From Pinus tabuliformis (taxonomy: Eukaryota > Streptophyta > Pinopsida > Pinales > Pinaceae), in NCBI GenBank assembly GCA_031772625.1, contig CM062818.1, positions 1,683,360,167 through 1,683,424,166 of the forward strand: 64,000 nt of DNA. Direction: 5' to 3'. Made by a program: the position numbers and the translations under genes. This document shows, piece by piece, positions 20,690 through 33,250 of this stretch (positions within the stretch are counted from its first letter, which is position 1; the number at the start of each line of letters is the position of its first letter). Under the pieces are notes generated by a model. That model saw only the letters and a list, made by a program, of their open reading frames with translations, searched no databases and was not told where the DNA came from.

Positions 20690-23600
20690 ATGCCGCTAAG
20701 GCGAGGAATTGGTCGAGGAAGACCAGAACCAAATGCAGTCCTGATAGAAGAAGTGCGGAGACTGCGTGAATGAATGGAGACAATGGAAACAACCCAGAGA
20801 AGAGCACCTGATGAGAGAACTGAGAGTTCTTCAAAAGAATCTGATGAAGATGTGGAAGCAGGAGAAGAAAACAAAACTGCCAAAGTCCTCAAGATGCTGG
20901 CAAAAGTTGGAAGCAAACCCAAGATAGAAATTCCTATTTATGAAGGGAGTTTGAATGCAGAAGAGCTCATGGATTGGATTAGATCCATAGATCAGTATTT
21001 CGATTATGAAGAGGTTGAGGAGAATAAGAGGGTGAATTTTGCAGTCACTAGACTGAAGGGCCATGCAGCCATCTGGCGGGACGAGTTACAAACATCAAGA
21101 ACAAGAAAGGGGAAAGCTAAGATCAAGCAGTGGGATAAAATGGTAAACAAACTGAAAGCTAAGTTTTTGCCTAAAGACTATCATTTGAATCTTTTTAAGT
21201 AGATGCAAAATCTGAAGCAGAAAGGAATGTTTGTTAAAGAATATACTGAAGAATTTTACAGGTTAAGCATCAGAACAGGGCATGTAGAAGATGATTTGGA
21301 GAAAGTAGCCAGATATGTTAATGGGCTAAGGTATGAGATCCAAGACGAGATTAGCCTGTTAAATTTGAAAACTGTTGAAGATGCCTATCAAGCGAGTTTG
21401 AAAGAAGAGGAGAAAATATTGCGGAAACAAAGTCAAAGAAACAGAGGAAAGAGCTCAGCAAGAGGTAGAGGATCAACCAGATCCAGAGGAACACAACATC
21501 AGTTTGAAGCAGGAAGTTCAAGCAGCAGATCACCACAGATGGGTGAATCTAGTAGAGGGAGATTCGTGCCCAGAGGAAGAGGGCGAGGAAGAGATGTTAG
21601 GTGTTATACCTGTGGAGAATGGGGACATATGTCGCGGGACTGTCCTCATAACAAATCAACAAGCCAGAGGGGTGCAAATGTGGCTGAGGCAAAGCCGGAA
21701 CCACCTCGACTTGTAGAGAAGGAAGAACCACTGGAGGAAGGTGAATCATTGCTGCTCAGAAGAACTTTGCTGAGATCAGAAAAAGAGATTGGAGAACCTG
21801 CGCAAAGGAAGAACTTGTTCAGGACTACATGCAAATCAAAGGGTAAGTGCTGTAAGGTTATAATTGATAGCGGGAGTACTGACAATCTTGTGTCTACAGA
21901 GATGGTGGAAAAGCTTGGGTTAACAAAGAAAGCGCATCCTGCACCTTACAAAGTATCTTGGCTTCAAAAGGGTCATCAAGTCATTGTGACAGAACAGTGT
22001 AATGTGGAAATGCAGATTGGCACATACAGAGATGTGATTTTATGTGACATAATGCCCATGGATGTATGTCACGTGTTATTGGGGAGACCTTGGCAATTTG
22101 ACAGAAAGGCGATTCATGACAGAAGAAGAAATACATACACCATAGAAAAGGATGGAGTTAAACATATGTTGTTGCCAGTGAAGAATGATGCTGATAAAGA
22201 GCTGCCTGAAAATAATATTATTTTGATGAGTGGTAAGTAACTGCTACAGGAGGTTGATAAAAGCAAAGAGGTGCATTTCTCTATCGTGGGAAGGCCAAAG
22301 GTAATTTTAACCTCCACAAATTTAAATGATTTGCCTGAAGATATTCAATCTGTGTTAAATAGTTACATGGATATCATTGTGGACGAATTGCCAAATGAAT
22401 TACCACCGATTAGAAGTATAAGTCACCATATAGACTTAATACCAGGAGCAAGTCTACCTAATAAAGCTGCATATAGATTAACTCCTCAGGAAAATGCAGA
22501 AGTTGCAAGACAGGTTCAAGAACTGATGGACAAGGGGCTGATTCGAGAAAGTCTGAGTCTGTGTGCTGTGCCAACGGTGCTTAGTCCGAAAAAGGGAGGA
22601 GAATGGCGCATGTGCACCGATTCCAGAGCTATCAACAAGATAACAGTCAGGTATAGATTTCCTTTGCCTAGGATGGATGATTTAATGGATTGTTTAAGTG
22701 GATCCAGGTACTTTACTAAGATAGATCTGAAAAGCAGTTATCATCAGATTAGAATTCGGGAAGGCGATGAGTGGAAAACAGCTTTCAAAACCAATTGTGG
22801 ATTGTATGAGTGGTTAGTGATGCCTTTTGGGCTCACTAATGCGCCCAACACATTCATGAGACTAATGAACGAGGTTCTGAAAGAATATACAGGTAAATTT
22901 TTTGTTGTTTACCTTGATGATATTCTAGTTTTCAGCAAAAGTAAAGAGGAGCATTTGGAACACTTGAATTTAGTTTTGAAAACTCTGCAGAAAGAGAAAC
23001 TACTAATCAATCTGAAGAAATGTAGTTTCATGAAAGAGGAGTTGGTATATTTGGGATTTGTGATTTCCAGAGACGGTTTGAAAATGGATCCGGAAAAGGT
23101 ACAAGCAATCAAAAACTGGCCTACTCCCAGGAGTGTCTTTGAGGTAAGAAGTTTCCATGGACTTGCTAGTTTCTACCGAAAATTTATAAAGGGATTTAGT
23201 CAAGTTTGTGCACCAATCCTTGAGACAATCAAGGAGGTCAATCAGCTATTTCGATGGACAGAAGCAGCTGGTAGGAATTTTAATTTGTTGAAAAGAAAGA
23301 TAACAGAAAAGCCTATTCTAGCCTTACCAAATTTCGAGAAAGTCTTTCAAGTGGAAACCGATGCAAGTGGAGAAGCAGTTGGTGCGGTGCTAAGCCAAGA
23401 GCAAAGGCCGATAGCATATTTCAGCGAGAAGTTAAATGATGCAAAGAACAAATATTCTTCTTATGATAAATAATTTTACGCTATTGTGCAGGCATTAAAA
23501 AAGTGGAGGCATTACTTGCTACCGAAGGAGTTCATCTTATATTCAGACAACCATGCTTTGCAGTTTATTAATAATCAGCCAAAGCTAAATCAGAAGCACG

Positions 23601-25282
23601 CCAAGTGGGTGGAATTTCTGCAAAGTTTCACTTTTGTAATAAAGCATAAAAGTGGTAAGTCTAACAAAGTGGTGGATGCATTGAGCAGAGTAAGTTTTCT
23701 TTTTCAAGAATTTAAAGTGGGTGTTGTAGGTTTTGATGAAATGATAGAAATGTACAAGGATGATGAGGATTTTAAAGACATCTACACAACAGTGCAGAAT
23801 CCGGTGAGCAATAACAGAAGTCAATGGATGGATTACCTTGTTCAAGGAGGCCTGTTATTTAAAAGCAACAAATTATGCATTCCTAAATGTTCCATGAGAG
23901 AGAACATCATTAAAGAGAAGCACAGTGGAGGATTGTCTGGTCATTTTGGACAAGACAAAACTTTCGCTCAGGTGAATGCTTTTTATTATTGGCCTAAAAT
24001 GCAAACTGATGTTAAAAAGTTTGTTGAGAAATGCAGGGTATGTCAGTATGCCAAAGGAAGGAGTCAAAATACCGGACTATATCAGCCATTGCCCATACCA
24101 GATCGACCATGGGATGCAGTGAGTATGGACTTTGTTTTGGGTTTACCAAAAACTCAGAGAGGAAACGATTCTATTTATGTTGTTGTAGACAGATTTTCTA
24201 AAATGGCTCATTTTATTGCTTGTAAGAAGACTAATGATGCCACACACATAGCAAATTTATTCTTTTCAGAGATTGTAAGATTGCATGGTTTACCTGTAAG
24301 TATAGTATCAGATCGAGACACTAAATTTATAGGGCATTTCTGGAGGAAACTTTGGAAGAAACTGGGAACTAAACTCAATTTTAGTTCAGCTTACCATCCT
24401 AAAACGGATGGTCAAACTAAAGTTGTAAATAGAAGTTTGGGGAATATATTAAGAAGTTTGGTACATCAGAATCCCAAATAGTGGGATTTGGCATTAGCTC
24501 AAGATGAATTTGCTTACAATGACACACCAAACCGAAGCACCGGAATGAGTCCATTTCATATTGTCTTTGGAATGCATCCGAGAGGAGTATATGAGCTAAG
24601 AGACTTGGGGAAACAGGAAGCTAGAAGTGCAAGTGCTGAAGATTTTGTTGAACAAATGCAGAAACTACAGGAAGAGGTTAAAGGTAAACTCCAGGAAAGC
24701 AGCAAGAGATACAAGCAGAGAGCAGATCTAAAAAGAAGAGAGAAAGAGTTTCAGGTAGGAGATTTGGTCATGGCATATTTGAGGAAAGAAATATTTCCTA
24801 CAAAAACTTATAATAAGCTGAAACTGAAGAGGATAGGACCCTGTAAAATCAAAAGGAAATTTTCAGCCAATGCATATGAGATTGAATTGCCGGAAGGGAT
24901 CGGAATATCCCCCATTTTTAATATTGCAGACTTATATCCATTCAGAGAGGCAGAAATAGAGTCACAGACTGAAGCTACAGGTGATGAAGTTCAAGCTGTG
25001 GATTGGGAAGAACAGGTACCAAAAACATTCAAGAAAGAAGTTGAAGCTATTTTAGATCAAAGGATATCCAAGAAAACTCGAGGAAAAACATATTTTCAGT
25101 ATCTTGTCAAGTGGAAAGAGCAGCCAATGGAAGATTCCAATTGGTTGATAGCAACTGAATTGCAGAAATACAGTATAAATCCTGAAAGTTTAAAGAACCA
25201 ATCTTTTCTTCTCCGGGAGTCTGATGCAGGAGCATCGGACCTGGCCAGCAATGTGGAAAATTGTCCACATGTTGTGGCCTGA
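20690..25282 (+). pseudogene. Chromovirus gag-pol polyprotein with five in-frame stops
   Basis: One frame runs from the ATG at 20690 (MPLRRGIGRGRPEPN) to the stop at 25280-25282. It is interrupted at 20771 (TGA), 21200 (TAG), 22238 (TAA), 23471 (TAA) and 24479 (TAG), with no frameshift. Domains in order: gag capsid (IPIYEGSLNAEELMDWI), zinc knuckle CYTCGEWGHMSRDC near 21601, protease IIDSGSTDNLVS near 21863, RT with YLDD near 22911, RNase [15 protein letters not shown] near 23356, integrase HHCC near 23920-24040. Next comes the D,D-E core, MDFVLGLP and SDRDTKF, in which the third catalytic residue is lysine (GQTKVVNRS, codon 24419-24421) where relatives have glutamate. A C-terminal chromodomain (YFQYLVKWKEQPMEDSNW) is near 25090-25145. 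The final codons lie inside the 3' LTR. The copy is dead as written. Confidence 0.95.
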
Positions 25283-26324
25283 CAGGGTGAAATTCATTGC
25301 TGTATGAGGTCGATTTCATAAATAATTAGTTATTATTGTAATAGGTGTGTTACAACAGGTGTAAGTGAGCGCTACTAGTTAGGAGTTTTACTTGTTAGAA
25401 TTTTAAATTAGAAGATTGTGTATCGATTAGTTAGTAGACAATGTAATAAAAACAACGAAGATATTTTCTTTGTGAGGAAGTTAGTTTTTGATGTGTGATC
25501 TCCTATTAGCTCGGATCAGATCAGAGCGCCGAAAAATTGTAAACGTAAATCCCCGGAATCGCGGCATCGGAGTTGATGTGGAGTGTTAGTTGCGGTAATG
25601 AAAGGTTCAGTGAATTGAAATCCTCTGCCAGTTCATGCGTTGGAGCGTAATGATTCCAGAATTCTCGTGGAAGATCTCGATTAAAGTTGCATAGAATCGG
25701 TTTGTGTGACCGCCGATGGAGGAGATGCCGTTGTAACGTGTTGAATGTCGACCAATGGATATTCACAAATATTAAACCATGTTAATTGTTAAAGGCGGAT
25801 ATATCGCATCGAGATCGAATCAATCTAATAAGGTTTAGTGTTCTCTGTTAATGACAGGGGAATGCAACGTAGATACGCAGAAAATATGGTGGTTCCTGTT
25901 AAGCGAAAAACAGTGGTTTGTACCTGTTAGAAGGGCGATCCAAACCGGCATATGCGTGGAAGTTAGGGCAGGTCAGAATTCGGTAGATCGCATTCTAAGC
26001 AATTGGAATGAAAACGCAGATCTCCTGCGTTAGGCGAAATTTCCACCGGTTGAAATTATATTCCATCTCCTGTCAAACTTCTAGCCAATTGTTATATGGT
26101 GTAAAAGCGTTTTAACGCAGATATAAAAGAATGTTAGTATTTATATTGTGCGCCCTGCATGAATGTATAAAAAAGAGATTCAGATCCTGTGTAAATGGGT
26201 AGAATAGGATTTGTATTTCAACATTCCAGCGTTTTAGAAGTTAACCAGGAATTTTGGTTTGTATTTACTGATAGATATTGTTCATAATACTATAGGAGGT
26301 AGCCCAGCATTTTCAGGTTCATCA
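25222..26324 (+). repeat. 3' LTR of chromovirus
   Basis: 1,103 bp, about 97.6 percent identical to the 5' copy by eye. The last 20 codons of the pol frame (to the TGA at 25280) overlap its start. The sequence just upstream, CTCCGGGAGTC, is a weak polypurine tract. Confidence 0.97.
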
Positions 26325-27606
26325 GAGTAACACTGATTGCATGACATTGACTTATGCGTGACTGTAAAAATGATAGCAATGAGCATCCTATTGATTGGTT
26401 GTATATCAGTGAGAAAATAACTTGTAATCAGATATGCCAATCAAGAACAAAGAACTGGCTAAAGGTTGAACACTTTCCCTGAGTGTGGACAACCGAAGAA
26501 GAACCTCGTGAGTAAGCCCCAACTGCATCATGGAATTCGAAAAGGATGAATAAAAAATAGCTTCTAGTTTTCCTCTTCTACCAAATCCCCCATTCTTATT
26601 ATAGATGTCTCTGCAACTCCAATTTCTGACATGACTTTGCGATTTCTTAAACTTACAACAAGTCTCGAGTTGGAGTGGTGGGTTAGCAACAACAAACCAA
26701 ATTCTTCTATCAACTGGGAACCATCTCTCCAAACTTCATCCAGAAATAAAGCAAACCTCTGAGTCTACAATCTTTGACTCAACCACATCTTTGCATATTC
26801 ATCACCATCATTTCTATCTAATTCTATCTTTGTAAGCGTGGCTATTTGCATACAGAGTTCATTTCTAAGATTGTAAAAGATGGATTATTGGAAATAGTGA
26901 GCCAAAGCAATAAGTCATCTATGAAGAGATTTCTCACCTTTGGACTGTGGAAGACTCATATGTTTGCTGAGAGTTCTTGTGGAAGAGTATTGAAATTACT
27001 TACGATTATATGAATCTTTTGGTAGATCTGACGAGAAGACAAGGGTTTTTGGTATTTTTGGTTTCTTCATAAAGGGTGTCGTTGGGTTTTAATTTGCAAG
27101 ATTATTTTCCCTGGGAAAATGCTGGTAGCACAGATCTGTAGTTGTTCTCCATATTACTCAAATATCACGATGATTTTCCTCTGAAATACTCTTTGGTGAA
27201 TTTGAATTTTCAGTGTTAGATTTTGCTGGTGATAAATCTAACAACACTGATGGTTACAGGTGTTTGATTTGTCATTTCTGAAATCTAATCATCTTTGCCA
27301 AAATCTGAGGAACGAGGTTTTTTTCAAGGTCCTTCTACCACGAATCCTTCATCAGAGAATGAATTATATAGAGGCATAATAATTGAAATCAATTCCTCAT
27401 TCCGTGAGCTGAAATTGTTGGAAGTAGATTGTCCATTGAAACTCCCATCTCCATCTTTGTCTATTGAATATCTCCAGCTCTTTTTCTCAATAAGTCTAAG
27501 CATTATATTGACCTCAGAGCTCACTGTTTTAATATCACAAGTGGCTACTCAGAGTGTACATTTCCCCTCAGAAAATAGAAAGGAAGCACTGTACAATTTT
27601 GTGTTG
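26325..27606 (-). pseudogene. NLR array unit 2, right part
   Basis: Continues unit 2 after the chromovirus with GAGTAACACTG. The NB-ARC part lies at about 26400-27030 and again encodes the kinase-2/RNBS-B region, for example QLETCCKFKKSQS in one frame and SRLVVSSRNRKV in the shifted frame. Stops and shifts show it is a pseudogene. The distal part, 27040-27606, matches 18760-19318. Confidence 0.75.
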
Positions 27607-28728
27607 TCATGCCTCAGTAGCAAACTTAGAAGCACCATTACTTGAGAAGACCGAGCTTTTCTTTGGATATCTGTGATATTTATCTTCAGATTAGGAGGCT
27701 CTACCAGTTTCTTATCTTCAAGTTGTGATCCTAGGTCTGAAGCTTCACCAATAGCACTAATAGCTAAAGACCTTGACACAGGACAGAAACCTTGTGTGAC
27801 AAATCCTTGACGATTTGTTGATGCTGTAAGAGTAACACTGATTGCATGACATTGACTTATGCGTGACTGTAACAATGATAGAAATGAGCATCCTATTCAT
27901 TGGTTGTATATTGCATATTCATCACCCTCATTTCTATCTAATTCTATCTTTGTAAGCGTGGCTATTTGCATACACAGTTCATTTCTAAGATTATGAAAGA
28001 TGGATTATTGGAAACAGTGAGCCAAAGAAATAAGTCATCTCTGAAGAGATTTCTCACCTTTGGACTGTTGAAGACTGATATGTTTGCTGAGGATTCTTGT
28101 GGAAGAGTATTGAAATTGCTTACGGTTATATGAATCTTTTGGTAAATCTGACGAGAAGACAAGGGTTTCTGGTATTTTTGGTTTCTTCATAGAGGGTGTC
28201 ATTGGGTTTCAATTTGCAAGGTTATTTTCCCTGGAAAAATGTTGGTAGCATGGATCTGTAGTTGTTCTCCATATTACTCAATTATCACAATGATTTTCCT
28301 CTGAAATACTCTTTGGTGAATTTGATTTTTCAGTGTTAGATTTTGCTGGTGATAAATCTAACAACACTTATGGTTATAGGTGTTTGATTTGTCATTTCTG
28401 AAATCTAATCATCTTTGCTAAAATTTGAGGAACAAGGTTTTTTTCAAGATCCTTCTACCACAAATCCTTCATTAGAGAATGAATTATATAGAGGCATAAT
28501 AATTGAAATCGATTCCTAATTCCGTGAGCTGAAATTGTTTGAAGCAGATTGTCCATTGAAACTCCCATCTCCATCTTTTTCTATTGAATATCTCCAGCTC
28601 TTGTTTCTCAATAAGTCTGAGCATTATATTGACCTTAGATATCATTGTTTTAATGTCGCAAGTGGCTACTCAGAGTGTACATTGCCCCTCAGAAAATAGA
28701 AAGGAAGCAGTGTACAATTTTGTGTTGA
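27607..28728 (-). pseudogene. NLR array unit 3, internally deleted
   Basis: Same start junction as the other units, but at about 27905 the sequence jumps from TTGATTGGTTGTATAT-type DNA (here CATTGGTTGTATA) directly to TTGCATATTCATCACC. The kinase-2/RNBS-B segment is therefore missing. The RNBS-A part (LFRDDLFLWLTVSNNPSF, frame 28162-27962) remains. The unit ends at 28728, where unrelated DNA begins. Confidence 0.7.
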
Positions 28729-29295
28729 ATATTTCGTAGTTAATATTTTTCCACAGACTTTGGATCTGAAACATACGTAATATCTCTATAAAATAGATGA
28801 AAAAACATATGTAATATCTTTATAAAACAGATGAAAAAAAGGACAAAGGGTTCGGTTTCAGAGAGAAAAAAATACTGTGTAAATTTGAGATTAATTGAAT
28901 CTGATTGGACCAAAAATTCTTGATTTTATGGTCCAAAGATTCTTGAGATGCTACTTTCCTATCTGTTTCTTTATGTTGAATTCTTTTCTTTCTAGGTGAT
29001 TTTATTTTATATGTAATCTTCAATCTTTTATTGAAAGTAAATATTTTGAAATTTATCATTGATGTTTTATTTTCTTACAATCAAATACTTTCATTTTTTG
29101 AAAGCAAATATTTTATAATTTCTCATTGATGCTTTATTTTCTTACAATCAAATACTTTCATTTCCTTCTAAAGCTACTTTAGAATTCATCCTCGTTGGAT
29201 GCTCTACTGTAGTGGACTATCATCCCCATTCAACTTTCAACTACACTGATAATCTAAGAAAGTTTCATCTATCCTGCTTTTAATATCTATAGCCA

Positions 29296-29580
29296 GGTAA
29301 TGGAGGATCTATCAGATTTCTTGCTAATTATCATGACTCCATGCTCAATGGATATTTCACTCTGTCCTACAACATTTTAACTCTTAATATCCATAATATC
29401 CATACCCAGGTAATGGAGGATCCATCAGATTTCGGGCTAATTATCATGACTCCATGCCTAATGGATATTTCACTCTGTCCTACAACATTTTAAATGGATC
29501 CATCAGATTTCTTGCTAATTATCATAACTCCATGCCCAATGGATATTTCACTTTGTCTTACAACATTTTAAATCTTATCA
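29296..29580. repeat. Three-copy repeat of about 100 bp
   Basis: Each copy contains GGATC(C/T)ATCAGATTTC, CTAATTATCATRACTCCATG and AATGGATATTTCACT(C/T)TGTC. The third copy is shortened at its left end. Confidence 0.85.
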
Positions 29581-29758
29581 TACATAATATCTAGCCATTA
29601 TACTGATTAAATAACGAGTTATTGAGGTGACACAGGGTGACTGAGTTATGAGAGATAACTCTCTCTAAGCTGGAAAGGTCCACTTCCAATCTAAAAACTA
29701 ATTCAATGTTACCTTGGGATTTTCCTTTACATAGCCCGGTAAAATTCCCAGTGATAAC

Positions 29759-29882
29759 ATGTACTTTAAACCATTAATAATAAATTCTACTAATTACCAC
29801 AATTAAAATGATGTACTTTAAACCATTAATAATAAATTCTACTAATTACCACAATTAAAATGATGTACTTTAAACCATTAAT
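29759..29882. repeat. 52-bp perfect tandem duplication plus partial third copy
   Basis: Units 29759-29810 and 29811-29862 are identical, beginning ATGTACTTTAAACC. A third copy of about 20 bp follows before the sequence diverges. Confidence 0.95.
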
Positions 29883-30553
29883 GTAAATGTAAGTACAAAT
29901 TCTATTAATTACCACCATTAAAATGACCTAATAACAGATAGTGGGAATATTGGGTGGAACCCACTTGTTATAATTCTATTAACTCCACCCATTTAAAAAT
30001 TCAATCACCATTATTGATATTCATTGTTAGATTCACTGGAATGTAACTTATGGTTAAAAACTCTGCAAGTTACAACCTAATATGAATATTCACCATCAAT
30101 CTCAACTCACTCTGACCCTTCAATATATAAAAAGTGTAAGTTAACTTTAAGTTCTATGTATGTTATGATATGGTATGAATATAGACCTTCAATCATGGAT
30201 CATGAGAGCTGTAAGATCGAGTGAAAGTGTAACTTGCTTTTAAACTTTACTTAATTTCTGATGTCTTATGGAATTTGGATATTTCTTCACCTTTCACCAT
30301 TGGATTATTAGATCAAGAGCTTTGGGTTAATGTGCTCACATCTTCTATTCCAATATGGAATAACAACCATCATATTTATTTCAATTTTCACTATTTTATC
30401 GATTAGATCAACAATTCATTGTTGTGAAGCGTTTAGTATAACTTTCGATATGATATTTTGGAAATTTATCACAACTTTGTCATTACTATTGGAACTATCA
30501 AATCGACTGGTTTGTCATAAAATGACCTCTATTTTACATTATAACATATGATT

Positions 30554-31318
30554 TTAGTTATATACACAGTTCATTTCTAAGATTGTAAAAGATGGATTAT
30601 TGGAAACAGTGAGCCAAAGCAATAAGTCATCTCTGAAGAGATTTCTCACCTTTGGACTGTTGAAGACTGATATGTTTGTTGAGGGTTCTTGTGGAAGAGT
30701 ATTGAAATTACTTACGGTTATATGAATCTTTTGGTAGATCTGACGAGAAGACAAGGGTTTCTGGTATTTTTTGTTTCTTCATAAAGGTTGTCGTTGGGTT
30801 TCAATTTGCAAGATTATTTTCCCTGGAAAAATGCTGGTAGCACGGATATGTAGTTGTTCTCCATATTACTCAATTATCACGATGATTTTCCTCTGAAATA
30901 CTCTTTGGTGAATTTGAATTTTCAGTGTTAGATTTTGCTGGTGATAAATATAACAACATTGATGGTTACAGGTGTTTGATTTGTCATTTCTGAAATCTAA
31001 TCATCTTTGCCAAAATTTAAGGAACGAGGTTTTTTTCAAGGTCCTTCTACCACAAATCCTTCATTGGAGAATGAATTATATAGAGGCATAATAATTGAAA
31101 TCGATTCCTGATTGCGTGAGCTGAAATGTTTGAAGCAGATTGTCCGTTGAAACTCCCATCTCCATATTTTTCTATTGAATATCTCCAGCTCTTGTTTCTC
31201 AATAAGTCTGAGCATTATATTGACCTCAGAGCTCACTGTTTTAATATCACAAGTGGCTACTCAGAGTGTACATTGCCCCTCAGAAAATAGAAAGGAAGCA
31301 ATGTACAATTTTGTGTTG
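30554..31318 (-). pseudogene. NLR array unit 4, truncated
   Basis: It begins abruptly in the middle of the NB-ARC part (ATACACAGTTCATTTC). The RNBS-A frame (LFRDDLLLWLTVSNNPSF, 30754-30554) remains, and the distal segment matches 18760-19318. Kinase-2 and beyond are absent. Confidence 0.7.
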
Positions 31319-32127
31319 TCATGCCTCAGTAGTAAACTTAGAAGCACCATTACTTGAGAAGACCGAGCTTTTCTTTGGGTATCTGTGATATTTATCTTTA
31401 GATTAGGAGGTTCTACCAGTTTCTTCTCTTCAAGTTGTGATCCTAGGTCTGAAGCTTCACCAATAGCACTAACAGCTAAAGACCTTGACACAGGACATAA
31501 ACCTTGTGTGACAAATCCTTGACGCTTTGTTGATGCTGTAAGAGTAACAATGATTGCATGACATTGACTTATGCGTGACTGTAACAATGATAGCAATGAG
31601 CATCCTATTGATTGGTTGTATATTTCATATTCATCACCCTCATTTCTATCTAATTCTATCTTTGTAAGCGTGGCTATTTGCATACACAGTTCATTTCTAA
31701 GATTGTGAAAGATGGATTATTGGAAACAGTGAGTCAAAGAAATAAGTTATCTCTGAAGAGATTTCTCACCTTTGGACTGTTGAAGACTGATATGTTTGCT
31801 GAGGATTCTTGTGGAAGAGTATTGAAATTACTTACGGTTATATGAATCTTTTGGTAGATCTGACAAGAAGACAAGGGTTTCTGGTATTTTTGGTTTCTTC
31901 ATAAAGGGTGTCATTGGGTTTCAATTTGCAAGGTTATTTTCCCTGGAAAAATGCTGGTAGCATGGATCTGTAGTTGTTCTCCATATTACTCAATTATCAC
32001 AATGATTTTCCTCTAGAATACTCTTTGGTGAATTTGAATTTTCAGTGTTAGATTTTGCTGGTGATAAATCTAACGACACTGATGGTTACAGGTGTTTGAT
32101 TTGTCATTTCTGAAATCTAATCATCTT
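31319..32127 (-). pseudogene. NLR array unit 5 (cut by the second LTR element)
   Basis: Starts with TCATGCCTCAGTAG. It carries the same internal deletion as unit 3 (junction near 31622) and the longest open frame of the shared segment (31683-31261, minus, 140 codons including SLAVSAIGEASDLGS). It stops at ATCTT, the target duplication of the element at 32128, and resumes at 40103. The shared deletion suggests units 3 and 5 descend from one duplicated segment. Confidence 0.7.
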
Positions 32128-33229
32128 TGTTATAGACATTTTTGTGCCTTGCATCACTGAGCATGAAATGTCAATAATCAAGGGATCCAAAGTCCCTAAA
32201 CATGTTGTTCCTACCCCTAGAGGAACAAGGCCAAGTAACCACAGCAATTCACAAAAGTTCTCCACCTGAAAACACTCAAAAACAAGGCAATTCTGGATCA
32301 TGTCAACTGCTCCACTGAGAATCTGCGCTGAATGTCAACTACTCCACTGTTTACTTGCGTTGAATGTCAACTGCAAAGAAGGCTACCTGCACTGAGCGAG
32401 TTTGGACAAATGGCAGAGTCATTCCTCAAGGTGTCAATGCCCAGGAAGCTTCCAGAATGACACTTGGATCAGGGAATTCGACTGGTGATGAGTAAGAGGT
32501 TCCAAATCTCCAAGTGGAAGCAAGAACCTCCAAGTGGACTCAAGAACTGAAGTGGGAGAGGGCACTAGTCAGTCTGAGACCAGTCTCAAGGTGACTCATC
32601 CTCTCTCCAATATCCCTATATATAGATCTCTCTCCATGAGGTCAGGGGAGGCTGGAATTTGGTATTTGCAAAGAATTGTTGTTGGTTTGTGGCTAGAAAC
32701 ATTGGGTGTGTTATGATTTGAAAGGAGCTGAAGAAGGAATTCCATTCTGCTGGGAAGGAGATGTTGGGTTGGAGCCCTATGGGTTGTATCTCTTCCTGAA
32801 TCCTGTTACTTTCAATAAAGCTATCTTGATTCTTTCCTATATGCTGGTGTATTTTGTATGATTGCATTAGTATATTTGATTTACTTCTAATCCTGAATCA
32901 TTTATGAATATGTATATTTGCCTTTGTATTGTGTTCTTCTCTTGTCGCAAGTAGTTGTTCTCTTGTCACAGGTAGTTGTTCTCTTGTGATCTCGTGGGAT
33001 TCAAGTAGCTGTTCTCTTGATCAAGCGAGGAGGCAAGTAGCTGTGGATACACAAAGAGAAGAGGATCTAGTTCGAGGGACAACCGGAAGACAACGGTAAG
33101 TCTGCCGATCTCCTCTCTTTCATATTTCATAAAGGAAGAAATCATGATAGCTGTATTCGTTTGTTGCTAAGGCGCTGTCACACCTTAGGTGGATAGGATC
33201 GTCCTAAATAGGCATTTTTCCCCACAACA
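32128..33229 (+). repeat. 5' LTR of the zinc-knuckle/protease element
   Basis: A TATATATAG promoter motif lies at 32617-32625 and an AATAAA polyadenylation signal at 32814-32819, the usual order for U3 and R. Confidence 0.96.
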
Positions 33230-33232
33230 AAT

Positions 33233-33250
33233 TGGCGACTCCGCTGGGGA
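33233..33250 (+). promoter_or_regulatory. Primer-binding site
   Basis: TGGCGACTCCGCTGGGGA starts 3 nt after the LTR. This signature occurs in Tat-type plant Ty3 elements, probably pairing with a tRNA other than initiator Met. Lineage assignment is inference. Confidence 0.75.

Larger units (their letters stand above)
19542..26324 (+). mobile_element. Chromovirus (Ty3) LTR retrotransposon, full length, inactive
   Basis: Two 1,103-bp direct LTRs (19542-20644 and 25222-26324) begin TG and end CA. They are flanked by the 5-bp duplication GAGTA (19537-19541 and 26325-26329). By eye the LTRs differ at about 26 positions, roughly 2.4 percent. The internal region encodes gag, protease, RT, RNase H, integrase and a chromodomain in one frame interrupted by five stop codons. 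It inserted into unit 2 of the NLR pseudogene array, so it is younger than that array. Confidence 0.97.
28729..30553. other. Unrelated 1.8-kb stretch between NLR units, with tandem repeats
   Basis: AT-rich, no protein gene. It contains a roughly 100-bp unit repeated three times (29296-29580), a 52-bp perfect tandem duplication (29759-29882) and a short repeat ACRTATGTAATATCT(C/T)TATAAAA near 28775-28830. It separates unit 3 from unit 4 and may be an insertion or simply the array edge. Confidence 0.6.

Noticed and set aside
27295-27645. 116-codon plus-strand ORF in NLR unit 2
   Set aside because: It is antisense to the NB-ARC direction and is broken in the other units; treated as a shadow.
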